From Neoconidiobolus thromboides FSU 785 (taxonomy: Eukaryota; Entomophthoromycota; Entomophthoromycetes; Entomophthorales; Neoconidiobolaceae), in contig MU626370.1 in the NCBI GenBank assembly GCA_025603075.1, forward strand, positions 1 through 64,000: DNA of 64,000 bases, written 5' to 3'. The stretch's first letter is position 1; every line of letters starts with the position of its first letter. Position numbers and translations under genes: made by a program. A model generated the notes under the pieces. The model ran no database searches. It saw nothing but the letters and a program-made list of their open reading frames with translations, and had not been told where the DNA came from. Shown here piece by piece: positions 31,955-41,618 of the stretch.

Positions 31955-34480
31955 ATGAATCAAGAATATATTGAACCTAGTAAACGAGAGAAGTACGGAA
32001 GTTCTGGTAAAAGCTATCCAGTGAAAACTAATTTTTTTCAAATCCGCCATAACAATTCTGGTACAATTCACCATTATGACGTCAATATCACCCCTGAGGT
32101 CCCAGTAGGGGTGAATAAAGACGTATTTAAAGCATTCGAAGTAAAAAATGCTAACAATGCTAAAGTATTGGGAGGTATATGCGCAGTCTTTGATGGAGCC
32201 AAGAACATGTTTTCACCAAGGGCACTACCATTTGGAAAGCAGTTTGTTGACGAGGTTATTTTACCTGAGGAGGGTGGTAAAAAAAGTAACGAACCAAGAA
32301 AATTTAAACTCAAGATGATGAAGGTCAACGAAGTACCAATCGATATTAATGAGATGCACCAGCGTACATCCAACGGTTTGACTGCAATGATGGCGTTTAA
32401 CGTCTTGTTCAGGCACCAGAATGAAACTAATTTCGTTCAGGTTAAAAATTCATTTTTTATCCGAGAGGATGTAAATGAGCTTTCTGGAGGTGTGGAGTTA
32501 TGGCCAGGTTTCTTTCGCTCCTTCAACTCAGTTGCTGATGGGTTTGCATTAAACATAGATACTACTATTTGTAGCTTTTATCAACCTGGCCCTGTAGTTG
32601 ATATCGTTGCTAAGTTGATTGGGTTAAGAAATCCAAGCGATTTGAGAGACTCAAGAACAAGCAAATATTTTAGAAAAATTAAATCTTTCTTAAAAGGTTT
32701 GAAGGTTACCATGTCCATCAAAGGTGAGCAACCTCGTAGTTACAAAATCCGTAGTGTATCGGACAACTCTGCAGTTGACCAAAAGTTTGACTTGATTGAG
32801 GATGATGTCAATAAAGGTCGTATTAGTGTAGCAAAATACATTGAGAATAAATACAGCATCAAGTTACAGTACCCCAATCTACCTTGTGTTGAAATCAAAA
32901 AGGGGGTTTTATTACCATTAGAACTATTTACAATCTTGCCTGGGCAAAGATACGTTAAAAAGTTGGATGAAAAACAAACAAGTGAGATGATCAAGGTAAC
33001 TTGCATTAAACCATATTTAAGATTCCAGAAAATTGCGAATGGGATGAGACGTATGGCTTTTGAAAAAAACAAATACATCAAGCAGTTTGGGTTGGAAGTT
33101 ACTACAACTGCTAAAGAAGTACCTGCAAGACTATTATCTGCGCCAACCATAAAATATAATCCTTCTTCCAAGGATCATTCTATCCGTCCTGCTAACGGGT
33201 CCTGGAACATGTTAGGAAAAAGGTTGTTCGAAGGAAAGCAAATATCTACTTGGGGAGTGGCTGTATACGCCAGAGAAAATTGGTTACGACGTCCTCAAGT
33301 TGAAAAATTTGTGGATTTGTTTAGCAATGTATGCATAGATACTGGAATGAAAGTGACAGATAAAAGACCTATAATCAAATATTTAAATCCATTTTCTAAT
33401 AGACTTGAAGAGGAATTAGGTAATTTTTATTCTAGCATAAAGAACAACGGAAAAGCAGCCCCTCAGTTAATTCTGTGCATTTTACCAGATCGTGGTAGTG
33501 AGCTTTATGGGGCAATTAAGTCAGCTGCTGAGTTGAAAATTGGAGTCATGACTCAATGTGTACAAGCTAAAAAAGTAGAACGTCCAGACAAGCAGTACTG
33601 TGCTAACGTATGCTTAAAAGTAAATGCAAAATTAGGAGGCATTAATGCTGCAATGCATGAAAATGATTTAGGAGGGATAAATAAGATCCCAACTTTAATC
33701 ATAGGTGCAGATGTAACTCACCCTGCTCCAGGGAATCCAGAAGCCGCTAGTATTGCTGCAGCAATAGGATCTATTGATTTCACTGGGACAAAATATGCAT
33801 CTTCTATTCGAGCACAACATTCTAGACAAGAAGTGATTTCCGATTTTTCTAATATGATAGTCGATTTGCTGAAGATGTTTTATAAAAATACTAAAACCAA
33901 ACCTCAAAAAATTATTTACTATCGTGATGGGGTATCAGATGGTCAATTCCAAACTGTTTTAATTAATGAAATGAAAGCGATCAAAGTAGCTTGTGCTTCT
34001 TTAGAGTCTAATTATAAACCAAAAATAACCTTTGTTGTTGTCCAAAAGCGTCACCATGCCAGATTTATACCTGTTAAAAGAGAAGATGAAGACCGAAGTG
34101 GTAACTGTAAAGCAGGTACTATAGTAGAGGCTGGTATTTGCCACCCATATTATTTTGACTTTTACCTTCAGTCACATGCAGGATTACAAGGAACTTCACG
34201 TCCTTGTCACTATCATGTTTTACATGATGAAAATGTTTTTACTACTGATAAATTCCAACAGTTTACTTATAACCTTTGTTATCTCTTTAATAGAGCTACA
34301 AAATCAGTATCATTAGTTCCACCAGTTTATTATGCTCATTTGGCAGCTACTCGCGCCCGATTTCATTATAAGATTAGTGATGGGATGTCAGATACCACAT
34401 CCATGGTCTCTATAGGCTCGGAGCAACCCGAGTCAAAGAAATTAGTTGGGGATCTTGCCACTAAGATGTATTACGTTTAA
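31955..34480 (+). CDS. Argonaute with intact slicer tetrad
   Basis: Small-RNA effector of RNA silencing: binds a guide RNA and cleaves matched transcripts. Intronless, 841 residues, with the order N domain, linker 1 (NGLTAMMAFNVLFRH), PAZ (about 215-335), MID (about 400-540) and PIWI (about 550-830). The catalytic DEDH residues are all present: D586 (IIGADVTHP), E626 (SRQEVI), D658 (YYRDGVSDGQF) and H795 (YYAHLAATRARFH). Their spacings (40, 32, 137) nearly equal those of human AGO2 (40, 32, 138). Length fits compact fungal Argonautes lacking a long N-terminal tail. It is clearly eukaryotic AGO-clade, not PIWI-clade, by the GADVTHP and YRDGVSDGQ forms. The start is the first ATG after an in-frame stop region and a TATA box. 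Confidence 0.95.
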   Translation: MNQEYIEPSKREKYGSSGKSYPVKTNFFQIRHNNSGTIHHYDVNITPEVPVGVNKDVFKAFEVKNANNAKVLGGICAVFDGAKNMFSPRALPFGKQFVDEVILPEEGGKKSNEPRKFKLKMMKVNEVPIDINEMHQRTSNGLTAMMAFNVLFRHQNETNFVQVKNSFFIREDVNELSGGVELWPGFFRSFNSVADGFALNIDTTICSFYQPGPVVDIVAKLIGLRNPSDLRDSRTSKYFRKIKSFLKGLKVTMSIKGEQPRSYKIRSVSDNSAVDQKFDLIEDDVNKGRISVAKYIENKYSIKLQYPNLPCVEIKKGVLLPLELFTILPGQRYVKKLDEKQTSEMIKVTCIKPYLRFQKIANGMRRMAFEKNKYIKQFGLEVTTTAKEVPARLLSAPTIKYNPSSKDHSIRPANGSWNMLGKRLFEGKQISTWGVAVYARENWLRRPQVEKFVDLFSNVCIDTGMKVTDKRPIIKYLNPFSNRLEEELGNFYSSIKNNGKAAPQLILCILPDRGSELYGAIKSAAELKIGVMTQCVQAKKVERPDKQYCANVCLKVNAKLGGINAAMHENDLGGINKIPTLIIGADVTHPAPGNPEAASIAAAIGSIDFTGTKYASSIRAQHSRQEVISDFSNMIVDLLKMFYKNTKTKPQKIIYYRDGVSDGQFQTVLINEMKAIKVACASLESNYKPKITFVVVQKRHHARFIPVKREDEDRSGNCKAGTIVEAGICHPYYFDFYLQSHAGLQGTSRPCHYHVLHDENVFTTDKFQQFTYNLCYLFNRATKSVSLVPPVYYAHLAATRARFHYKISDGMSDTTSMVSIGSEQPESKKLVGDLATKMYYV

Positions 34481-34760
34481 TTTTATCAAATTTGTATTAT
34501 ACCAGCTGCAGGTTATATCAAAATAGATTTTGATCCTTGAAATACTGCTTTTATTAAAATATATTGCTATAAATATTATTTTATTTTTTTATTTTATAAT
34601 AATATTCTATTAATATGAATAATTCTTAAAAATCCTATAGATATTTAAGTCAAATCATAAAGTTAGAATAACTCTTATGCCTATAAAAAGATTTATTTAA
34701 AATTATTTGCTTTATTTAAACTTAATACTCCTGTCATATATTGAATTTATAATTTCTTTC

Positions 34761-35806
34761 TTAAAATGAAGGAATTCTTTTAAAACTACTAATAAACATA
34801 TATCTAGAGAACAAGATATAAAGATGACGAAACCAAACCATTTGGGATTGATGTTGATACATAGCATTACGAGAGGTTAACACTTGATTCAAAGAAGATA
34901 TAACCAAAATCTGATTAGGTACATTAATATCTGGTAGATTATGTCTTATTGAAGAAAAAGTGTAATCTATTTTTGATAATGTAAATATAAGATCAAAAAT
35001 TGAAATGTATTTTCTTAATAATGGAATAGATTCTAGCTGATAAGCAACTACTGACTTTTCTTTTTGATTTAATATAGTTGAAGTTTTTAGCATATGTCTA
35101 TAGTCGAGTCATTATTATTTGTAGTTGGATCAAGAATTAAATAACTTACTCCACACCCACTCTTAATGCAATATGATTGATATGTCCAGAAACACCTTGT
35201 AAATCGAAAGTCAAAACCTAAAAATCAAATTAATCATGTAAAAAAACAAAATGTGGTAATTACCGTTCTTATCTTGTTCTTTATAATATAAGTTTCAAGG
35301 ACATTACTAACTTCATGTGGTGGCCATAATTCCTTTGGTCCATCTCTAAAGTTACTATATACTCCTTTAGATATATAAAAATAAAAATACAAAACAAAAT
35401 TACTCTTGGTTTAATACCTTGATATTATTCTTATTGATACCTAATTTACCACATGCTTCAATTAATTCCTTTTCCCTAACTTTACCCAAGTTATCATGAT
35501 CACCTTATAAAACAATTAATAATGCTTAAAATTTTAAACGAAATTACCATTAGATAAACATAGTAAATGAAGATTGACTTTTTTATTCTTAGCTAACTCC
35601 AAAATAATAGGCGAAAAAAACATCACTTCGTCATCGGGGTGAGCAGTAGCTAACAATATATTAGTAAACTTCCAACCGTCCTTTCCTTCTTGATTATCCG
35701 ACAAAAATCGATGATGTGGTAAAGGTAATTGAAAGTACAATACAATACCGTATAATATTAAACTAGGTAATATTATACTCGCTACTACAAAAACATAAGC
35801 CAACAT
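34761..35806 (-). CDS. PIGL: N-acetylglucosaminyl-phosphatidylinositol de-N-acetylase (PIG-L/GPI12), five exons
   Basis: Second enzyme of GPI-anchor synthesis: removes the acetyl group from GlcNAc-PI on the cytosolic face of the ER. Exons 35806-35548, 35503-35441, 35364-35264, 35217-35150 and 35097-34761 join to 275 residues. There is one N-terminal membrane helix (about 3-26), then ATAHPDDEVMFF with the metal-binding HPDDE, LCLSNGDHDNLGKVREKEL, the TFDLQGVSGHINHIAL motif rebuilt across exons 3-5, and MYQHQSQMVWFRHLYI near the end. Introns are 44-76 nt. The exon 2 donor is ambiguous: using GTATTA at 35417 would keep residues resembling the family (INKNNIK) but breaks the frame; the GTATCA donor at 35440 keeps it. 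Confidence 0.9.
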
Positions 35807-36432
35807 TTAAAGAGTTTTTTAAAAAACTGGGTTAACTTGTTTTAAAATTAGTTTGTTTCAGTCAGCTTCATTTATGGGCTGAAATTAAGTGAGTGTAATT
35901 GGTCCAGATTGATTTTTAAAATTGCATTTTCAGTAAAAAAAAGTCATGATTTTACTGAAATCGTTATTGATCACTTTTCAATTTCATAACAAATAGTGTT
36001 AAAAAAATCACTCTTATAAAGCTGCGAGTATTTCATCAAAAATATTAAGATCATTATCAAAATTACAAATGTCCTGTAAAATAGATTTATAGGGTACAAT
36101 AGCTTAAAAATTCCATAAATCTATAATATAAAATTCAATTCTTGTTTTGATTGTCTTTTAAGAGTATATAGAGCTTTTTAAATGCTTACAGTTTGATTTA
36201 ATCCTAACAAAGACTTAGGAAGAGACTAAAATCCGCTTAGTCAAAAAAAAGTGACAGAAAAGCCTTCATATTTTGGTCCTTGTCTTCACCAATATAGCTT
36301 TTCAGATAATGTATTTTCAGATAAGCTTCTTGTGAATTGTTATACTCTTATAATAATATTAGGGAAATACACTAACGGCTTTTTAGGGTTAAGAAGCTCA
36401 AAGTTTTGAGTTAATATGATGTTTGTATCAAA

Positions 36433-36539
36433 ATATGGGGATATTCTTTTGGCTTCGTTACTTTTCCCATTTTCTAAGTGCTATTTAAGCGGGAAGATTG
36501 TTGGTAAAAATTATTAAACAAAAAAATACATCACTATAT
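36433..36539 (+). mobile_element. Short hairpin element, copy 13
   Basis: ATATGGGGATATTCTTTTGG start, CCATTTTCTAAGTGCTATTT core, ACATCACTATAT end. Confidence 0.78.
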
Positions 36540-38137
36540 GATCCTGATTCGAACACTTTAATAAACAGTTTAGTTTATGATATTTGACAAAATGTCGTAT
36601 TGCTTACTTATGAATATCACTATGTATCTGCCATAAATACCATCATGTTTATTTTTCTAATAAAGCTATATGATGACTTTATTTAGTGTCATAAATTAAG
36701 TTTTAAGAAGATAAATTTTAATTTATAAATATTTGATATGTTAGTTATTATTGTTCAAGTTAGATATAAAATAGGAATAGATTTAATTTACTATCATTAT
36801 TTTAAAGCTATCAAAATAAAATATGTTTATTGGATATACACAATTAATAAATTAATAAAAACTTTAATATATAATGTTGTACTAACTTAAAATAAAGCTA
36901 TAAAATGAGGACAAAAAAACGAATTAAATTTATAAATTGCTATTTTAATAAATGATACATTAATAAATATAGATTAAATTCAATTATCTAATCACCTATT
37001 CTAAAACTTATTTTTGCATTTAAATCATTTTGAAGTAAAATATCTCTAATTATCGTGTTTACGCTTATATAGCCGATATCATTAATGTAGTATCTAAAAT
37101 TATTACATTCTTAAAGCTTTGATTTTAAATCTCTAAATTTAAAAAAAATCCTATCATTTTGCACAAACAATTCTTTAATTTGAAGATGATATTATCTCGC
37201 ATGTGTACAAAGTAAAGTAATTTAATTTGCTAATTTTTACCGAAACTTCTTTTCTAAAATATCAAAATAGCAGAAGGTTCCATAGGAAAATAATAGTTTA
37301 TATACGGGTTTATTCTTTGAATACACCAAGTTCTACTCAAAGCGGTAATAAAAACCTTGTATACTAAAGGGATAGACTCAAGTTTTGCTTCTCAATAGCT
37401 GGTATCTTCATGTATGTTAATATTTTGCTTCATATTCCTTAATATTAATGAACAAACTAGAATCTTTTAACAATGATTTTATTGTCCGTGATATTACTGT
37501 ATATTAATTCAATAACAACAGATATAAATCCCACCTTTATTTTTCAGGTTATAAACTCGCTTTCTTTCTAAAAAGGTGTACCAGATTAAAAATTAGAAGT
37601 GAAGCTGGCCATGTTTTTAAAATTAGAATATTTAACTTGAATGATAGATATCATATTTGGATACAAGGTATTTTTAAGAATATTTAAGAGACACAAATCA
37701 AATAGAACTCTGTCATAAAATATATATAAGGGTAAAGGTAGAGGGTGGAGTTTATGAGCAAAAGGTATTTTATTTATTTCTATAATTTATGACTCCAAGT
37801 CGTAATTTAATTTACATTTGTACTTTTAATAAAGCTATCTTATACCACTGATAACTTGTTATAAAGATCATTCTCAGATATTTACAAAATTTAATTCAGT
37901 ATTTTTGAACCTTATCTTAATTTAATTATATTGTCATTGGTGCTTACTACCATAATTGGAGTTAATTTACTATTATCTGAATTCCACTTTAATGACCATG
38001 CTTTGTTTTAATATGAAAGGTGAAAGTGGAACAAGATCTTATTGGTTGAAGCTATATGAATTGCTATGACCAATAAAATTTAATTTTTATTTTAACATTC
38101 TTTAAAGGAAATGATTTAATTTGAAAAAAATGAAAAG

Positions 38138-38145
38138 TATAAAAG
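38138..38145 (+). promoter_or_regulatory. Probable TATA box of the alkaline phosphatase gene
   Basis: TATAAAAG 130 bp before the ATG at 38268, followed by a purine-rich run. Confidence 0.45.
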
Positions 38146-38267
38146 AGAGAAGGATAGACTTGAAGTTCTTTGGCTAGTTTCATCTATTTTTACAAAACTA
38201 ATAGTAATAACTTTAAGACTCTACTGATTTAGATACCTCAAAGTTGCTTCATCCCTAATATTATATA

Positions 38268-40301
38268 ATGAAATTCACTTCTCCTATTTTAAAGACCTTA
38301 CTTTTGGGTCTTTTAGCTAACCCTGCTTTAGCTATCCAGCGTATTAAATTCTCTACCTGCCCTGGTGCCGCTTGTATTATGCCAGTAGATGGTGCTGAAT
38401 TCCTTACTGGTGCCCAATTCGATATTCGTGTTGAGATCCATGAAGAAAGTCAAAATAAAGCAAATGGTGACTTTGAGTTAACTGTTTCCAAACTTGGTCG
38501 CAATGGTGTTGAAGAAGAACCAATTTTAGTCAACAACTTTTTCAAGCCTATTAACTCTAACCCAGATTTAGAAAGATGGAACTTCACTTACACTAAAGAT
38601 TCTAAAGATTACTACCAATCATTAGATGGTGACCTTTCCGTAGAACGCCCAGTTCAAGTTGCCTCTAAAATTTGGCGTAACGTTCACTTTAAATCCTCTG
38701 GTAAATATATTGCCACTATCAAATATAATAATGGGGAAACTCACAAAGTTGAATGGATCGTCCGCCCTGCTGCTTGTAAGCGTATTGCTCGTAATGCCAT
38801 TCTTTTCATTGCTGATGGTACGACCATCAACATGATTACCGCTGCTCGTGTCATGGCCCGTAAACAACGTAATGGTAAATTCCCACATAAATTTGAAATG
38901 GATATGACCGATTATATTGGACATGTACAAACTCATTCTCTTGATGCAATGATGACTGACTCTGCCAACTCTGCCTCAGCTTATCACACTGGTCACAAAA
39001 CCGCCGTTAATGCTTTAGGTGTTTACCCTGATTCTTCGCCAAATCATTTTGATGATCCAAAACAAGAATTGTTAGCTGAGTTAGCTCGTCGTCGTTCTAA
39101 ATCTCGTGGTGGCAAAATGGCTATTGGTATTGTTACTACTGCTGAAGTTCAAGATGCTACCCCAGCCGCTGTATTTGCTCATACCCGTCGTCGTGACGAT
39201 AAAGCCGAAATCGTTGATCAACTTATCAACGGTGCTAAAAATGCTAGTATTCCAGTCATTGCTGATGTCTACTTAGGTGGAGGTGGTGCTTACTTCCATA
39301 ATAAGACTGGAGGAAAATCCCTCAAAGGAAACGATTACTACAAAACTTTTGAAAAACTTGGTTACAACATTGTTAATAATGGAGAACAACTTAGAAACTA
39401 CAATGAAGATAAACCTCTTCTTGGTATCTTCCACAAAGGAAACATGGATGTCTTTGTAGATCGTTCTATGTTAAAAGATAACCTTAAAGGAAACAAAGCT
39501 TCCCCAGTTGGTGACAACAAAGATGCTTTAGACCAACCTGGATTAGTAGATATGACCAAGAAAACTTTAAATATTCTTAAGAAACGTGGTGGAGATGCCG
39601 GTTTCTTTGCTATGATTGAAGCTGCTTCCCCAGATAAGCAAATGCACTCTATGGATTTCCATCGTTCCCTTGTTGAAATTATCGAGTTTGACAATGCTAT
39701 TAAAGCCGCTGTTGAATGGGCCCGTAAGAACGATCCATCCACTTTGATCGTCATTACTGCTGATCACGGACATGGTTTTGATGTTTACGGTACTGTTGAT
39801 ACTGAAATTTTCAACAATGCTCCAGTTGACGAGCAAAATCTTTCTAAACGTAATGCTATTGGTGTATATGAATCCTCTGGATGGCCAGACTATAGCCCTG
39901 ATGCTAACGGTTATCCAGCAGAGCTTAATGTACGTACCGTATTCGCTGCCGCAACCAACAATAAGCCAGATAACTTTGAAAACTTCCAAATGAACCGCAC
40001 TAAATCTCGTAAACCAGCTGTTGATTCTCACTCAAAAGAACATAAATACCAGGTTTCAGTTGCCAACAAAGACTTTGGTAAAGGTGGTATGTTTGTAGGC
40101 GGCAACCTTCCAGTTGAGAATGACCAAGCTGTTCACTCCATGACTGATGTAGGTATTTTTGCCTCTGGTCCAGGAGCTCATTTATTTGGTAAAGTTATGG
40201 ATTCTACTGAAGTTTTCTTTAACTTTGCTTATGCTCTTGGCCTTGGTGAAGTTGATCCAAAAGAATGTTCTAAATGCCCAAAGAAGAGAAAGCACTATTA
40301 A
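38268..40301 (+). CDS. Secreted alkaline phosphatase (PhoA family) with N-terminal extension
   Basis: Hydrolyses phosphate monoesters using two zinc and one magnesium ion. Intronless, 677 residues. The signal peptide is residues 1-22 (LLLGLLANPALA, cleavage probably after ALA). Residues about 23-170 form an extra N-terminal beta-rich domain with a cysteine pair (STCPGAACIM). The catalytic domain follows: metal ligand D183 (FIADGT), nucleophile S232 in MMTDSANSASAYHTGHKT, EVQDATPAAVFAHTRRR, MIEAASPDKQMHSMDFHR, D499-H500 in VITADHGHG and H623 in AVHSMTDVG. The usual EGG.IDH form of the second metal site reads EAASPDKQMH, a family-level variation. The tail is cysteine- and lysine-rich (CSKCPKKRKHY). 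Strong codon bias and a TATA box suggest high expression. Target phosphate source unknown. Confidence 0.9.
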   Translation: MKFTSPILKTLLLGLLANPALAIQRIKFSTCPGAACIMPVDGAEFLTGAQFDIRVEIHEESQNKANGDFELTVSKLGRNGVEEEPILVNNFFKPINSNPDLERWNFTYTKDSKDYYQSLDGDLSVERPVQVASKIWRNVHFKSSGKYIATIKYNNGETHKVEWIVRPAACKRIARNAILFIADGTTINMITAARVMARKQRNGKFPHKFEMDMTDYIGHVQTHSLDAMMTDSANSASAYHTGHKTAVNALGVYPDSSPNHFDDPKQELLAELARRRSKSRGGKMAIGIVTTAEVQDATPAAVFAHTRRRDDKAEIVDQLINGAKNASIPVIADVYLGGGGAYFHNKTGGKSLKGNDYYKTFEKLGYNIVNNGEQLRNYNEDKPLLGIFHKGNMDVFVDRSMLKDNLKGNKASPVGDNKDALDQPGLVDMTKKTLNILKKRGGDAGFFAMIEAASPDKQMHSMDFHRSLVEIIEFDNAIKAAVEWARKNDPSTLIVITADHGHGFDVYGTVDTEIFNNAPVDEQNLSKRNAIGVYESSGWPDYSPDANGYPAELNVRTVFAAATNNKPDNFENFQMNRTKSRKPAVDSHSKEHKYQVSVANKDFGKGGMFVGGNLPVENDQAVHSMTDVGIFASGPGAHLFGKVMDSTEVFFNFAYALGLGEVDPKECSKCPKKRKHY

Positions 40302-40435
40302 GCTTATAAAATTAATTTGATATATTTAATAAACTATTAATAATTATTTAATATTCTGATTATTACTTTCTTTATATCAACTATTACATAGTAAAAAAAT
40401 GTATAAATAATGTTTAATATTTTAATTTGATTTAT

Positions 40436-40727
40436 TTAAGCAGAGTTACATTTCTCACATTCTTTCATATCATCAAATGGTCCACATAATGGATCTTCAG
40501 CATCAACTTTAACACAACCATTGGTAGTAGCTATATACTGATAGGTATCAATCTTGCAATCCCCAGGTCTAGCTGAAGATAAGCATAATAAAGCTCTATT
40601 TGAAAGTTAATATGGTTAATAAGTTGAATTTATGTTTATACCTGTCATCTTCACTGATGGGACTTAAAGCTGCAACGGTGCTTAAACCAAGAAGTAAAGA
40701 TATGAAGTTATTTTTTTTGATATACAT
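40436..40727 (-). CDS. Small secreted cysteine-rich protein, two exons
   Basis: Exons 40727-40642 and 40595-40436 with a 46-nt GT-AG intron encode 81 residues. Neither exon alone is long enough to stand out. Residues 1-21 form a signal peptide (NNFISLLLGLSTVAA, cleavage probably near VAA-LS). The mature part carries six cysteines: LLC, GDC, NGC, PLC, KEC and EKC, consistent with three disulphide bonds; the last ones sit in PLCGPFDDMKECEKCNSA. No known domain recognised. It resembles the small secreted proteins many fungi export; a role in host or substrate contact is inference only. It converges on the alkaline phosphatase gene, with 134 bp between stops. Confidence 0.65.
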
Positions 40728-41618
40728 AGTTTGACGGTTAATACAAAAATAAAGTTTTTTTCCTAAAGCTTTATAGTCTTTTTAAAAAACATAAGGTAAT
40801 TATTGGTTTTAAAATCAAGTTGATCATTAAAGATATCCTAATTCTAAGTTGAAAATTGAAAATCAAACATATTAAATTACTTTTTTTATTCTGACAGTTT
40901 ATCACACCCTGATTTAATATTTGCAAAATAGCAGTTCATCCTATGCTTGAAAATAAAATAGTATTTTTAAAATTATTAAAATTATGTTTGTATACACTTA
41001 AACTAAGCTAATCGAAATAGCATATGGGTGTCTTTTTTTGTTCAAGAACCTTGGTAATATCTTTTTTATTTAATAGTGCTTAAAAATGGAAAAAGCGATT
41101 AAAGTAAAAAAGACATATCTATATAAAGACAAAAGGTTAAATAATATGGTTTTTATATAATATTTATATTTAGTTTTACATATAACATGAACTCAATTAA
41201 TATATTAAATACCATCATTTTAGCAAGCGCAAAATATCTTATTCTAATTTAAAACTCATTTATTACATTTACTATTGATTTTCTTTAGATGACAATCTTA
41301 GTATTTGTGAAGTATATTAAAAATTTAAACACTTAAATCAAAAAGTACTTTATTAAAATTTATTGTCTTTTAAATTGAGTTATTGAAAATAAGAAATAAA
41401 AAATATTTAAAGCTGATGATATATTTATGTTTATCAAATGGTTGATTTGGTTTTTAATATTTAAACTTTATTACCTAATACAGATTAACATATTTAAAAC
41501 TATAAATAAAATTATTTGAATAATTAGTTATATGAAAGGATTATAACTGAACTTAATAAATCAAGGATATAAATTGTATCCCTATTTTGGATGCTATGCT
41601 AGTACCTTATAGGTGTGA
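40728..41618. other. Intergenic stretch with one short element
   Basis: AT-rich; the element at 41021-41125 is the only feature seen. Confidence 0.5.
41021..41125 (-). mobile_element. Short hairpin element, copy 14
   Basis: ATATGGGTGTCTTTTTTTG start, TTAATAGTGCTTAAAAATGG core, ACATATCTATAT end; diverged. Confidence 0.72.

Larger units (their letters stand above)
35807..38267. other. Long intergenic stretch with one short element
   Basis: AT-rich. An element lies at 36433-36539 and a TATA box near the right end. It separates the divergent PIG-L and alkaline phosphatase genes. No gene found in 2.4 kb. Confidence 0.5.
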
